A DNA stretch of 24,858 bases from Clostridia bacterium (GCA_017457015.1 JAFTIG010000074.1:1-24858); one strand, 5' to 3'. Positions 7,045 to 16,015 are shown, counted from the first letter of the stretch. The notes: generated by a model not told the origin, from the sequence alone. Program-made: numbers and translations.

Positions 7045-7947
7045 TCAGTTGTTCTCCTTTTCGCTCATTAATTCTATATAATATTCTTCAAGCCCTATCT
7101 TATTGCTCTTTATCTCACTGACGACGTGTCCGTTCTTAAATAAATAATCTACGATATTTTCCGCGTCGGAAACGTCGTAAACGCGCAAGTATTCCCCTTC
7201 TTTTTTAACCGTTATATATTTTTCCCTTAAAACGCGTTCTGCTCCCAAAATGTCGTCCGTTTTAAGCGATACGAACACGCGCGAACGTTTTTCCATTTGC
7301 TCTGCCGTAATTTCTTTTATCATTTTTCCACGACGTATTATACCGTAATGAGTAGCAATTTTTTCAAGTTCACCGAGAACGTGCGAAGATATCAATACCG
7401 TACAACCGTAAGTTTTGGTTATATCAACTAAAATTTCTCTCATAATACGCATGCCGTCAACGTCAAGCCCGTTTATCGGCTCGTCTAAAATTAAGAGTGC
7501 AGGATCACCTAAAAGTGCCATCGCTATGCCGATACGTTGTTTCATACCGAGCGAGCAGTTTTTGAACTTTAAGTTTTTATTCTCATACATGCGTACGATT
7601 TTAAGCACTCTCTCTATATCCTTATCTGCGTCTTCAATACCCAAATTTAACGCCTGCATCTTTAAATTTGCGTATACGGTGGAACTTGGAAAACACCCTG
7701 CGTTTTCTATCAATGCTCCGACTCTAATCCTAACGCCTGCGTCGCGATAATCTTTGCCAAATAGTTTAATACTGCCCGAATCGGGGACTAAATGTCCGCA
7801 TATAAGTTTTTCGGTAGTCGACTTACCACTACCGTTTTCGCCTATAAAACCGTATATAGCCCCTACTGGCACGGTCATGTTAAGACCGTTTAATGCGTAC
7901 ATACCGCGAAAACTTTTTTTAAGTCCTGTAATTTCAATCGCGTTCAT
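7045..7947 (-). CDS. ABC transporter ATP-binding protein (module 2)
   Basis: A 300-residue ATPase. It has Walker A GENGSGKST, signature loop NCSLGMKQRIGIAMAL, Walker B LLILDEP followed by NGLD, and the H-loop histidine in ISSHVLGELE. I place the start at ATG 7947 because a GGAG site is 7 nt upstream and MNAIEI aligns exactly with the start of the paralogous ATPase; a TTG one codon earlier is in frame but less likely. As first gene of the four-gene operon it pairs with the permease at 6216-7043. Whether the modules form one hetero-tetrameric exporter or two separate transporters cannot be told from sequence. Export of, or immunity to, an amphipathic compound such as a lantibiotic or bacitracin is a family-based guess only. 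Confidence 0.92.
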   Translation of the reverse strand: MNAIEITGLKKSFRGMYALNGLNMTVPVGAIYGFIGENGSGKSTTEKLICGHLVPDSGSIKLFGKDYRDAGVRIRVGALIENAGCFPSSTVYANLKMQALNLGIEDADKDIERVLKIVRMYENKNLKFKNCSLGMKQRIGIAMALLGDPALLILDEPINGLDVDGMRIMREILVDITKTYGCTVLISSHVLGELEKIATHYGIIRRGKMIKEITAEQMEKRSRVFVSLKTDDILGAERVLREKYITVKKEGEYLRVYDVSDAENIVDYLFKNGHVVSEIKSNKIGLEEYYIELMSEKENN

Positions 7948-8081
7948 CAATACTCTCCTTAATAAAATTTTATTTCTTTTTTACCTAGATATTTTAACAT
8001 CTCAGTGTATTTAAAAAGTCTTAATTTAGTTTGAATTTTTTAACCGTTTTGTAAAAGTTTTGTTAACTTGACTTAATATGA

Positions 8082-8117
8082 CAAAAACGGCACGTCGCAA
8101 TATTTGCAACGTGCCGT
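8082..8117 (-). terminator. Intrinsic terminator at the end of the dnaK operon
   Basis: Arms ACGGCACGT-C-GCAA (8087-8100) and TTGC-A-ACGTGCCGT (8104-8117), with one internal mismatch, form a long hairpin. On the minus strand it is followed by TTTTTG. It lies just after the HIT gene stop and before the ABC operon, so it separates the two transcription units. Confidence 0.85.
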
Positions 8118-8139
8118 CTTCTTTTTAATATTTAATTTT

Positions 8140-8481
8140 TTAAGCGGGTGTCCACCCCATTTTCTGTCCTGATAATATGTGAATATGTAGGTGGAATACC
8201 GTTTGACCAGCGTCTTCTCCCTGATTTATAACCAAGCGATATCCGTTCTCCAACCCCAACTCCTTTTCAAGTTCAGGAATTTTCTTAAAGCACGCTTTCA
8301 GCATTTCACTTTGCTCTTCGGTCATATCCGCGAGAAGTTTAAAGTGGCTTTTGGGCACGCAAAGATAGTGGTTTTTTGCCTTGGGATCAATATCTTTAAA
8401 GATAAGCATATTTTGATCTTCATACATTTTAGTTGCAGGGATTTCCCCTTTGATAATTTTGCAAAACAAACAGTTTTCCAT
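8140..8481 (-). CDS. HIT (histidine triad) family protein, HinT-like
   Basis: A 113-residue cytoplasmic nucleotide-binding protein of normal HinT length. The active-site triad is visible as HLHIH (H97, H99, H101) in VFHLHIHILSG, and the N-terminal CLFCKIIKGEIPA is typical of the branch, with its CxxC. Family members hydrolyse purine nucleoside phosphoramidates and acyl-adenylates; the cellular role is usually unclear. It is the last gene of the heat-shock/translation operon, 12 nt after mtaB, with an AAGGAG ribosome binding site and a terminator downstream. The order mtaB-HIT is common in Clostridia. Confidence 0.93.
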   Translation of the reverse strand: MENCLFCKIIKGEIPATKMYEDQNMLIFKDIDPKAKNHYLCVPKSHFKLLADMTEEQSEMLKACFKKIPELEKELGLENGYRLVINQGEDAGQTVFHLHIHILSGQKMGWTPA

Positions 8482-8493
8482 TTTTAATTCTCC

Positions 8494-9726
8494 TTATATT
8501 TCAGCGAGTGCACCGTCCTTAAACGGCTCGACCACCCTAACTTTTACAATATTTTTTTCGCCCTTATAGTCCTTAATATATAAGCGCAAATAATTTTCCG
8601 AATAACCTTCGGTATAACCTTCTTTAGTTTCTTCCGGCAACATATTTAGAGTTTTACCGACCATTTTTTTAGCAAACTCTAATTTCTTATTCGCCTTTAT
8701 ATCAAGCAATCTATTAAGTCTTTCTTTTTTTATTTCGGACGGCAAATCTTCCATCTTAAACGCGACCGTTCCGCTTCTAGGACTGAACGGGAAAGGATGT
8801 ATATCGGAAAAATTAACGCGCTCAATAAGTTTTACCGTTTCAACAAAATTCTCATCCGTTTCGGTCGGAAAACCTACTATTATATCGGTAGTAATACCTG
8901 TGTCGGGAAAATACTTTCTGATTAAATCCACCTTATCGGCGTATTCTTTTGCCGTGTAATGTCTATTCATCTTTTTAAGTACTACGTCAGAGCCCGATTG
9001 CAAGGACAAATGAAAGTGCGGTGCAAAATCTTTTAGGTTTTTTAACGCCGACAAAAAATCGTCGGTTATAACCCCGACTTCAAGCGAGCCAAGTCTGATC
9101 CTACAATCCACCGCGCTAAGCTTTTGCATAAGATGCGTAAGCGTAACGCCGTCGTAGTTATACGCAGACAAGTTTATTCCGTTTATAACCGCTTCTTTGG
9201 GGTTTATAGCCACTATTTCATCTATAACGCTCTGCGGATTTCTCGATCGGTTTCTGCCCCTTAAATAAGGGATTATACAGTAACTACAAAAGTTGTTACA
9301 CCCGTCCTGCACTTTGATATATGCACGGGTACGCAGGGATACGGTAGGCAAAAGTTCCTCAAACTCGGTGCATTGCGGACTGACCTTAACACCCTTATCG
9401 TCAAGCATTTCAAGAATTTGATTTTTGTTAAACACGCCCGTCACTAAAAAATCGTCCGATTTATCTATAAAAGATTGCGGATCTTTTTCCACCGCACAAC
9501 CGGTAAAAATTATCTTTGCGTTGGGGTTTAGTTTTTTTATTCTCGCCGCCGTTTGTCTAGACTTTTTTTCGGCTTCTTTAGTAACTGCACAAGTATTGAC
9601 TATATATAGGTCGGCAACGACGAGTTTATCACTCACTGCGTACCCCTTTTTTATAAGCCCTGCAATGAGAGAATCACTTTCGCACTCGTTTACTTTGCAT
9701 CCGAGCGTAAATACAACCGCTTTCAT
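8494..9726 (-). CDS. mtaB: tRNA (N6-L-threonylcarbamoyladenosine(37)-C2)-methylthiotransferase MtaB
   Basis: A 410-residue radical SAM methylthiotransferase that would convert t6A to ms2t6A at position 37 of ANN-decoding tRNAs. The N-terminal UPF0004 domain carries three cluster-binding cysteines (C10, C46, C77). The radical SAM motif C143-x3-C147-x2-C150 (CNNFCSYC) is followed by IIPYLRGRNRSR, characteristic of MtaB. The C-terminal about 65 residues fit a TRAM RNA-binding domain. Its ATG overlaps the prmA stop by 1 nt (TAATG), so the two are translationally coupled. In many Firmicutes rsmE lies between prmA and mtaB; here it is absent. RimO and MiaB are ruled out by the context and the overall layout, though not with complete certainty. 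Confidence 0.92.
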   Translation of the reverse strand: MKAVVFTLGCKVNECESDSLIAGLIKKGYAVSDKLVVADLYIVNTCAVTKEAEKKSRQTAARIKKLNPNAKIIFTGCAVEKDPQSFIDKSDDFLVTGVFNKNQILEMLDDKGVKVSPQCTEFEELLPTVSLRTRAYIKVQDGCNNFCSYCIIPYLRGRNRSRNPQSVIDEIVAINPKEAVINGINLSAYNYDGVTLTHLMQKLSAVDCRIRLGSLEVGVITDDFLSALKNLKDFAPHFHLSLQSGSDVVLKKMNRHYTAKEYADKVDLIRKYFPDTGITTDIIVGFPTETDENFVETVKLIERVNFSDIHPFPFSPRSGTVAFKMEDLPSEIKKERLNRLLDIKANKKLEFAKKMVGKTLNMLPEETKEGYTEGYSENYLRLYIKDYKGEKNIVKVRVVEPFKDGALAEI

Positions 9727-10655
9727 TACTTTTTAACTACGAGTGCCGACCACTCGCCCTTTATTTTTTCTTCTACGAACTTAAACCCGTTAGACACATA
9801 GGCGTCTTTTACCGCGCCGAGTTTTTCAACGAGTATACCGCTTAAAATAATTACGCCGTCGTCGAGTAAATTTTTACCTATGTACGGTGCAAACGCAATT
9901 AGCACGTCCGCCATTATATTACATGCGATAACGTTACCCTTAACGCTCTCGTCGTCGAGCAAGTTTTTTAGCATTACCACTCCGTTTGTTACACGATTGA
10001 GTTTCATATTGTGCTCGGTCGCTGTAACCGCACACTCGTCAATATCGGTCATAATAACTCTATCCGCGCCAAGTTTACTTGCGGTAATACCGAGTATACC
10101 GCTACCGCAACCGACGTCTAATACGGTATCTTTTTCGGTGACGTATTTAGACAAAAAGTCTACGCACATAGAAGTAGTTTCATGTTCGCCCGTACCGAAC
10201 GCCATATTTGAATCGAGCAGAATTTTAATCTCGCCGTCTTTTTCTTTATAGTTAATCCACTCGGGAACTATCACTATTTTGCCGATAGGAATAGGTTTAA
10301 AATGCTCCTTCCATTGCTCGCGCCAAAGGTCGCCGTCTATTTCACGCGTTGCCGTTTCTAGCGTGCCGAGATCGAGCGGACTGTTGCTTTTCATGTTTTC
10401 TAAATCGCGGATTACCGCACCTATACTGCTTTTAGCGGTATCAATAGGAAAAAAGGCTTTTACTAGCACGGTCTTATCCGCCTTAAATATACTCTCGTCT
10501 GCGTAATCCCACGCTCTGCCGTCACGCGCAAGTGCTATAACGTCTTCAATATCGCTTATTACTACGCCTGCGTCCGTATATCCCCAAAGAACGTCTGAAA
10601 CGAGTTCTCCGCCAAGGTGCGTAGTGTTTATAGTTAGTTCAATAAATTTATTCAT
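9726..10655 (-). CDS. prmA: Ribosomal protein L11 methyltransferase PrmA
   Basis: A 309-residue class I SAM-dependent methyltransferase that trimethylates ribosomal protein L11. The start (MNKFIELTINTTHLGGELVS) matches the family N-terminal substrate-recognition domain. The linker WREQWKEHFKPIPIGKIVIVPEW and the segment MAFGTGEHETTSMC (about 151-164) are PrmA hallmarks. SAM motif I, VLDVGCGSGILGI, lies at about 178-190. The gene follows dnaJ by 76 nt, which hold a hairpin and a promoter-like sequence. No Shine-Dalgarno site is visible before this ATG, unlike nearly every other gene here, and no better internal start exists. This suggests leaderless or coupling-independent initiation. Confidence 0.93.
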   Translation of the reverse strand: MNKFIELTINTTHLGGELVSDVLWGYTDAGVVISDIEDVIALARDGRAWDYADESIFKADKTVLVKAFFPIDTAKSSIGAVIRDLENMKSNSPLDLGTLETATREIDGDLWREQWKEHFKPIPIGKIVIVPEWINYKEKDGEIKILLDSNMAFGTGEHETTSMCVDFLSKYVTEKDTVLDVGCGSGILGITASKLGADRVIMTDIDECAVTATEHNMKLNRVTNGVVMLKNLLDDESVKGNVIACNIMADVLIAFAPYIGKNLLDDGVIILSGILVEKLGAVKDAYVSNGFKFVEEKIKGEWSALVVKK

Positions 10656-10664
10656 ATCGGTTTT

Positions 10665-10693
10665 ATTTTAATATTTTTTTATGCATTAGTCAA
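10665..10693 (-). promoter_or_regulatory. prmA: Putative prmA promoter producing a very short or absent leader
   Basis: On the minus strand, TTGACT (10693-10688) and TAAAAT (10670-10665) are spaced by exactly 17 nt. The -10 ends only 10 nt before the prmA ATG, so initiation at the usual distance would give a leader of about 0-3 nt. This matches the missing ribosome binding site. Confidence 0.5.
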
Positions 10694-10724
10694 ATAAAAT
10701 AAGCGGCTGAAAAATTTCAACCGC
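10691..10724 (-). terminator. Weak intrinsic terminator or attenuator between dnaJ and prmA
   Basis: Minus-strand arms GCGGTTGAAA and TTTCAGCCGC (10724-10715 and 10712-10703), with one G-U pair, are followed by TTATTTTATTT. The broken T tract suggests partial termination, reducing read-through from the chaperone genes into prmA. Confidence 0.55.
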
Positions 10725-10731
10725 CATTTTC

Positions 10732-11871
10732 CTATTTTCCGTAAGGATTTTTGCCGTACATACTTTCTAAATTGTCTTTATACTGGCGCATATTTGGACA
10801 CTGCTTAACGTCCGTAGCGTCTTCAAGTTGCTCTAAAATCTTTTTCTGCTCTTTGGAAAGTTTACCGGGAACTTCTACCATAACTTCTATGTAAAGGTCG
10901 CCCGTACCGCGAGAAGACTTAATACCCTTACCGCGAACGAAGAACACCTTTCCGCTCTGTGTGCCTTCTGGAATAGTGTAATCAATCGTATCGTCGATTA
11001 GTGGAACTTTAACCTTTCCACCAAGTGCCGCCGTCTTAAAACTTATAGGGACTTGAACGTGAAGATCGAAATTTTTACGTTTAAAGAGTTTGCTCGGCTC
11101 GACCTTCATCACTATAATAAGATCTCCCGGCGCTCCACCGTTAGTGCTTGCTTGACCAAAGCCCGCTTTCCTTATATAACTGCCCGTATCTGCGCCTGCG
11201 GGAATATCCAAAACCACTTTGGTCGACGCGCGCGTATAACCCTTACCGTTACATTCTTTACATGCGTCTATAATCTTTTTGCCCGTTCCTCTACACTCGT
11301 CGCAAGGACGTGAAGTTACCTGACGGAAAAAGCCGTTGCTAGTCGTATACTGAACGTATCCCGATCCACCGCACTTTTCACAAGTCTTATACGCCGTACC
11401 AGATTTTGCGCCCGTCCCTTTACAAGCCGCACAAGGTTCGTTTCTAGTGTATACGACTTCTCTGCGACATCCTTTTGCCGCGTCTAAAAAACTTAAAGAC
11501 AATTCTACCGTTATATCGTCGCCTTTGGTTTTAGTTTGCGCGCGTTGACGAGAACCGCCAAACCCACCGAATATATCGCCAAAAATATCGCCGAAATCGG
11601 AAAAACCGCCGAATCCACCTGCGCCTGCTCCACCAAAGCCGCCCATATTACCGTTAGGATCACCGAAAGTATCGTAATTTTTTCTCTTCTTTTCATCAGA
11701 TAAAACTTCGTGCGCTTCGTTGATTTCTTTAAACTTTTCCGCAGCGGCAGCATCGTTTGGATGAAGGTCAGGGTGATATTTTTTTACGAGCGTTCTATAC
11801 GCTTTTTTTATCTCGTCGGGCGTAGCGTTTTTTGATACGCCTAGAGTTTCATAATAATCTTTTTTTGCCAT
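10732..11871 (-). CDS. dnaJ: Chaperone protein DnaJ (Hsp40, type I)
   Basis: A 379-residue full-length type I J-protein that stimulates DnaK ATPase and delivers unfolded clients. The J domain carries HPD at 33-35. A Gly/Phe-rich linker spans about 73-106. Four CxxCxGxG-type zinc motifs follow at C147/C150, C164/C167, C190/C193 and C204/C207. The C-terminal client-binding domains and a short dimerisation tail complete it. The ATG is set by AAGGAG. The gene is separated from dnaK by a YgjV-like membrane protein gene, 12 nt upstream, where most genomes have dnaK-dnaJ adjacent. Confidence 0.98.
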   Translation of the reverse strand: MAKKDYYETLGVSKNATPDEIKKAYRTLVKKYHPDLHPNDAAAAEKFKEINEAHEVLSDEKKRKNYDTFGDPNGNMGGFGGAGAGGFGGFSDFGDIFGDIFGGFGGSRQRAQTKTKGDDITVELSLSFLDAAKGCRREVVYTRNEPCAACKGTGAKSGTAYKTCEKCGGSGYVQYTTSNGFFRQVTSRPCDECRGTGKKIIDACKECNGKGYTRASTKVVLDIPAGADTGSYIRKAGFGQASTNGGAPGDLIIVMKVEPSKLFKRKNFDLHVQVPISFKTAALGGKVKVPLIDDTIDYTIPEGTQSGKVFFVRGKGIKSSRGTGDLYIEVMVEVPGKLSKEQKKILEQLEDATDVKQCPNMRQYKDNLESMYGKNPYGK

Positions 11872-11883
11872 AATTCTCCTTGA

Positions 11884-12519
11884 TTAGTCTACGTTTTGTT
11901 CTTTTTCAGATACGTTTTCGCTATTAAGTTTCCTTGCATTTTTTGAAAGATCGTAACGATATATTGCTACGCCACACGAAATGGTACTAAACAAATCGCT
12001 TAAAAGTGCTATTAAGTAGAAGTTTATCGCACTGTTTACAACCCACAAACTCATGTGGAAAAATGAAATAAACCTATACATTTTTTGATTAGTAACAAAG
12101 TATGCGAAAATTCCAACGTACCCACCAGCAATTGCAAACGCGTCAAAAACGCTTTTAGTAGTAAATACAGCAACTACTGTCTGTAATGCGAGAAAAAATA
12201 TTAACCACCATGAACCATCCGCCCACTTATGCTTACCGCGTTGCATAAATACGAGCAGTCTAATAGTATTTAACAAACAAGTCAGAGCACTTGCAAAATT
12301 ACCGTATAGTGCAAAATAAATTACCCAACACGCGTTTGCTACTGAAACGAGTAGAAACATTTTGTTTCTACTTTTAACTTGATATTCAAAGATTTTGCAA
12401 ATTATTGCTATAACGCCAAAGGCATTTAGTATAATCAAATACCAAATGCCGAGCGTGTTATTTAACATTTTGACCATGCTATTTGATAATTCTACCATAG
12501 AAAATAACATGTTATTCAT
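11884..12519 (-). CDS. YgjV-like multi-span inner membrane protein
   Basis: A 211-residue hydrophobic protein with about six predicted membrane segments. It resembles the YgjV family of bacterial inner membrane proteins, notably in the central YGNFASALTCLLNTIRLLVF and the following QRGKHKWA cytoplasmic turn. The family's function is not known. It sits 22 nt after dnaK and 12 nt before dnaJ on the same strand, so it is almost certainly co-transcribed from the CIRCE-controlled promoter. The start at 12519 has a weak TAGGT site 8 nt upstream; ATGs at residues 4, 8 and 15 are alternatives and would not change the membrane core. Assignment to YgjV is by recognition, not alignment. Confidence 0.7.
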   Translation of the reverse strand: MNNMLFSMVELSNSMVKMLNNTLGIWYLIILNAFGVIAIICKIFEYQVKSRNKMFLLVSVANACWVIYFALYGNFASALTCLLNTIRLLVFMQRGKHKWADGSWWLIFFLALQTVVAVFTTKSVFDAFAIAGGYVGIFAYFVTNQKMYRFISFFHMSLWVVNSAINFYLIALLSDLFSTISCGVAIYRYDLSKNARKLNSENVSEKEQNVD

Positions 12520-12541
12520 TAGCTATACCTATAGATAAACA

Positions 12542-14338
12542 TTACTGATGGAATTCTTCTCCACCGTTTGCACCGCCGTTTGCGTTAGGATCACCTGCGT
12601 TGGGGTTTGCCTGTTGGTAAACCTTTGCAAAAATAGCCTGTGATTCGTTAGAAAGTTTTTCGGTCGCTGCTACTATTCTGTCGTTATCGTTAGATTCGAG
12701 TTCAGTTTTTGCTTCCTTTACAGCGTCTTCAAGTTTAGCCTTGTCTTCTGCGTCAAGTTTATCGGCAAGGTCTTTCATTGATTTTTCAATGGTAAAGATA
12801 AGACCGTCGAGTTTGTTGTGGTTTTCTACCACTTCTTTACGTTTTTTATCTTCTTCTTCATACTGTTTTGCTTCGTTTACCGCTTTGTCTATATCGGCGT
12901 CTGAAAGGTTGGTTGAAGAAGTGATGGTAACGTTTTGAGATTTGCCAGTACCGAGATCTTTAGCAGAAACGTTTACGATACCGTTTGCGTCGATATCGAA
13001 CGTAACTTCAATCTGCGGTACGCCACGTGGTGCGGGTGCAATGCCTGAAAGTTGGAAGTTACCAAGCGTCTTGTTGTCTTTTGCAAATTCTCTTTCACCC
13101 TGTAAAATGTGAATATCAACTGCCGTTTGATTATCTGCTGCCGTCGAGAATACTTGTGATTTCTTAACGGGGATAGTCGTATTTCTTTCAATGAGTTTAG
13201 TGCAAACGCCACCGAGCGTTTCAATACCAAGCGACAACGGCGTTACGTCTAATAAAAGAACGTCTTTTACTTCACCAGATAATACACCGCCTTGGATAGC
13301 CGCACCGATTGCAACGCATTCGTCTGGGTTGATTCCCTTAAAGGGTTCTTTGCCCGTAACTTTTCTTACTTCGTCGATAACCGCAGGGATTCTGGTTGAA
13401 CCGCCGACGAGTATTACTTTATCGATTTCAGAGTAAGAAAGTCCTGCGTCCTTCATAGCGTTTTGCATAGGAACTACGGTCGCAGCGACAAGATCTTCTG
13501 TAAGTGCGTCGAATTTTTGTTTAGTAACGTCTACGTCAAGGTGTTTAGGACCAGTTGCGTCTGCCGTGATAAAGGGCAAGTTTACGTTGGTCTTGCTCAT
13601 GCCGGAAAGTTCGATTTTTGCCTTTTCCGCCGCTTCTTTAAGTCTTTGCATTGCGAGTTTGTCACCCGTTAAATCAATACCTTCTTTAGCCTTAAATTCG
13701 CTAATCAAGTAGTCCATCACTCTCTTGTCGAAGTCGTCACCGCCGAGCATATTGTTGCCGTGCGTTGCCAAAACCTCAAACACGCCGTCGCCTATCTCCA
13801 TAATAGAAACGTCGAACGTACCGCCACCAAGGTCGTAAATTATAACCTTTTGCGTTTTGCCTTCTTTATCAAGACCGTAAGAAAGAGCCGCCGCCGTAGG
13901 TTCGTTTATGATACGGAGAACGTTAAGTCCCGCAATCTTACCCGCGTCTTTAGTAGCCTGACGTTGACTGTCTGAAAAATATGCCGGAACGGTAATAACC
14001 GCGTCGGTAACCGTACCGCCGAGATAACTTTCCGCATCCTTTTTAAGTTTTGTTAAAATCATTGCGGAAATTTCTTGCGGGGTATATTTTTTATCGTCAA
14101 TGGCTACTTTGTAATCAGATCCCATGTGTCTTTTGATCGATGCAACCGTCTTATCGGGGTTGGATACGGCCTGACGCTTTGCAACCTGACCGACAAGTCT
14201 TTCACCGTCTTTTTGGAAAGCAACTACCGACGGGGTAGTTCTCGATCCTTCTGCGTTTGCTATAACTACGGGTTCACCGTTTTCCATAACGGCTACGCAC
14301 GAGTTTGTAGTACCTAAGTCAATACCTATTGTTTTCAT
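12542..14338 (-). CDS. dnaK: Molecular chaperone DnaK (Hsp70)
   Basis: A 598-residue Hsp70 of typical Gram-positive length, which folds and protects proteins in ATP-driven cycles with DnaJ and GrpE. It begins [19 protein letters not shown] with phosphate loop 1. [13 protein letters not shown] is phosphate loop 2, and [12 protein letters not shown] lies in the adenosine-binding region. The linker [15 protein letters not shown] starts the substrate-binding domain. The Gly/Asn-rich tail ends GGEEFHQ. The AAGGAG ribosome binding site precedes the ATG. It lies third in the hrcA operon and should be repressed by HrcA at the promoter upstream of hrcA. Confidence 0.99.
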   Translation of the reverse strand: MKTIGIDLGTTNSCVAVMENGEPVVIANAEGSRTTPSVVAFQKDGERLVGQVAKRQAVSNPDKTVASIKRHMGSDYKVAIDDKKYTPQEISAMILTKLKKDAESYLGGTVTDAVITVPAYFSDSQRQATKDAGKIAGLNVLRIINEPTAAALSYGLDKEGKTQKVIIYDLGGGTFDVSIMEIGDGVFEVLATHGNNMLGGDDFDKRVMDYLISEFKAKEGIDLTGDKLAMQRLKEAAEKAKIELSGMSKTNVNLPFITADATGPKHLDVDVTKQKFDALTEDLVAATVVPMQNAMKDAGLSYSEIDKVILVGGSTRIPAVIDEVRKVTGKEPFKGINPDECVAIGAAIQGGVLSGEVKDVLLLDVTPLSLGIETLGGVCTKLIERNTTIPVKKSQVFSTAADNQTAVDIHILQGEREFAKDNKTLGNFQLSGIAPAPRGVPQIEVTFDIDANGIVNVSAKDLGTGKSQNVTITSSTNLSDADIDKAVNEAKQYEEEDKKRKEVVENHNKLDGLIFTIEKSMKDLADKLDAEDKAKLEDAVKEAKTELESNDNDRIVAATEKLSNESQAIFAKVYQQANPNAGDPNANGGANGGEEFHQ

Positions 14339-14365
14339 AATATTTAAATCTCCTTATTGTTAAAT

Positions 14366-14905
14366 TTATTTTACTACGCTAACCGTAGCGTATCTTATTA
14401 TCTTGTCTTTCTTGCGGTATCCTTTTTGGAACACCTGTTTTACCGTGTCGGGCTCATCCCCTTCTTCAGCAGGAACTTGCATAACCGCTTCGGCTACGTT
14501 TGGATCAAAAACCTGTCCTACAGGGTTGATTTCTTCAATCTCCAAACCTTTTAACGTATCGTCGAATTTAGCACGGATTTTCTTTATACCTTCCGCAGTC
14601 TTTTCATCAAGTCCTAAACCTAACGCCCAGTCAAGATTATCGCCTACGGGTAAAATTTTGAGTATCACGCTTGCTATACCTTCGTTAAACGCTTCACTCC
14701 ACTGGTTGGCGTTGCGCTTTTTGTAGTTATCAAACTCCGCAACGTTTCTCATCCATTTATCTTTATAATCGTCCGACTGCTTTTTTAGGTCTTCAACTTC
14801 TTTGATAAGGCTTTCGTTTTCCGCAATAAGCGCAGTTTCTCTTTCAGTGAGTTGCTCTTCTATCGGCGTTTCGTCTGCCTTTTTATTCTTTTTCTTTTCG
14901 TCCAT
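14366..14905 (-). CDS. grpE: Nucleotide exchange factor GrpE
   Basis: A 179-residue co-chaperone that releases ADP from DnaK. The charged N-terminal half forms a predicted long coiled coil (LTERETALIAENESLIKEVE onward). The middle carries KDKWMRNVAEFDNYKKR, the family hallmark, and the C-terminal beta domain includes the segment INPVGQVFDPNVAEAV and GYRKKDKIIRYATVSV. The start follows AAAGGA by 7 nt. It sits 12 nt after hrcA and 27 nt before dnaK. Confidence 0.97.
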   Translation of the reverse strand: MDEKKKNKKADETPIEEQLTERETALIAENESLIKEVEDLKKQSDDYKDKWMRNVAEFDNYKKRNANQWSEAFNEGIASVILKILPVGDNLDWALGLGLDEKTAEGIKKIRAKFDDTLKGLEIEEINPVGQVFDPNVAEAVMQVPAEEGDEPDTVKQVFQKGYRKKDKIIRYATVSVVK

Positions 14906-14917
14906 TTTTATAGTCCT

Positions 14918-15943
14918 TTATTTTTTATTATTCAAAATGTCTTCTAAAATTTTGCCGACGCCCTCGAGCACCGATACAACCTTTTGGTAGTCCATGCGAA
15001 GTGGACCTATAACGCCGTAAGTACCGATCTTTACTCCGCTAGCCGAATAAGTTGCGGTAACGAGCGAACAGTCCGACGGCATCTCTCTACCGTCTTCTCC
15101 ACCGATTTTAATGTTTATCTCTATGTTGTCGTTACTGTCTTTAAGAAGTCCTGCAAGTTTATTTTTGCTAGTCACCACCGAGAGAAAATTCTTTACCTTT
15201 TCCGAATCGCTATATTCGGGATGATTGAGTATCTTGTTCTCGCCTTCTAAAATAACTTCTGTATTGTTCTTTACGATATAATCTTCTATAGCGTCCATAA
15301 CGCTATCGAAAATTTCACGGTAAGACGTGAACTCTTGTTTGATAACGTCGCCTAAACTTATTATCTCGCCGAATTCTTTGCCTACGAAAAGTTTTGAAAT
15401 CATTTCGCTCGCTTCTATTATCTCGGCATCCGTCATAGTTTCAGGTACGTCTATAAACCTGTCGCGGATAAGAGTATTTTCAGTAACTATCAAAAGTAGC
15501 GCCTGCGTAGGCTTAAACTTGAATATATCTATCTTTACGATTTTATCTTTATCGCTATGCGACGTATATCCTACAGAAGTATAATCGGTCAAGTCGCTTA
15601 TTACTTTTACGGCGTTCTGAACTACCGACTCCAAACTGTCCGCACGGGTTTTAAACGCTTCTCGTATAACCCCAACTTCTTTTACCGAGAGTTTGCTTTT
15701 GTCCATAAGTTCGGAAACGTAAAGTTTATACGCTTCTATTGACGGAACTCTACCGCTACTCGTGTGCAGTTGGGATAAAAATCCCATCTCTTCAAGCCCT
15801 GCGAGTTCGGCTCTGACCGTTGCAGAACTGACGTCCTTCATATACTTTTCCGTTATACTCTTACTCGATACGGGCTGAGCTGTGGAAATATAATCGTCTA
15901 CGACTATTTGCAATATCTTTTTCTTTCTGTCTGAAAGTTTCAT
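14918..15943 (-). CDS. hrcA: Heat-inducible transcription repressor HrcA
   Basis: A 341-residue repressor of class I heat-shock genes that binds CIRCE. The N-terminal winged helix includes LSDRKKKILQIVVDDYISTA and SSKSITEKYMKDVSSATVRA, both family-typical, and is followed by the GLLSQLHTSSGRVPS-like segment (here GFLSQLHTSSGRVPS). The central GAF-like dimerisation region and the C-terminal LGPLRMDYQKV-like block (GPLRMDYQKVVSVL) complete it. It is first in the operon, directly downstream of a consensus promoter and a CIRCE element, so it is autoregulated. The ATG follows AAGGGG by 8 nt. Confidence 0.98.
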   Translation of the reverse strand: MKLSDRKKKILQIVVDDYISTAQPVSSKSITEKYMKDVSSATVRAELAGLEEMGFLSQLHTSSGRVPSIEAYKLYVSELMDKSKLSVKEVGVIREAFKTRADSLESVVQNAVKVISDLTDYTSVGYTSHSDKDKIVKIDIFKFKPTQALLLIVTENTLIRDRFIDVPETMTDAEIIEASEMISKLFVGKEFGEIISLGDVIKQEFTSYREIFDSVMDAIEDYIVKNNTEVILEGENKILNHPEYSDSEKVKNFLSVVTSKNKLAGLLKDSNDNIEINIKIGGEDGREMPSDCSLVTATYSASGVKIGTYGVIGPLRMDYQKVVSVLEGVGKILEDILNNKK

Positions 15944-15978
15944 CCGTTACCCCTTTTGGCACTTATCACGGCTTTTTG

Positions 15979-16005
15979 TTAGCACTCTTTTGCTTTAACT
16001 GCTAA
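15979..16005 (-). promoter_or_regulatory. CIRCE operator of the hrcA-dnaK operon
   Basis: TTAGCACTC (15979-15987), 9-nt spacer, AACTGCTAA (15997-16005). The left arm matches the canonical CIRCE exactly and the right arm differs at two positions from GAGTGCTAA. It begins a few nt downstream of the predicted transcription start, as in other HrcA-controlled operons. Confidence 0.88.
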
Positions 16006-16015
16006 CCGTACCATA

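Noticed and set aside
7951..8081. A sigma-A promoter for the ABC operon
   Set aside because: A TAAAAT-like -10 exists in the minus strand, but no acceptable -35 at 16-18 nt was found, so I do not list it although a promoter must exist here or nearby.
9880..10251. 123-residue plus-strand frame inside prmA
   Set aside because: It is antisense to the conserved SAM-binding domain and is low-complexity Ser/Ile-rich.
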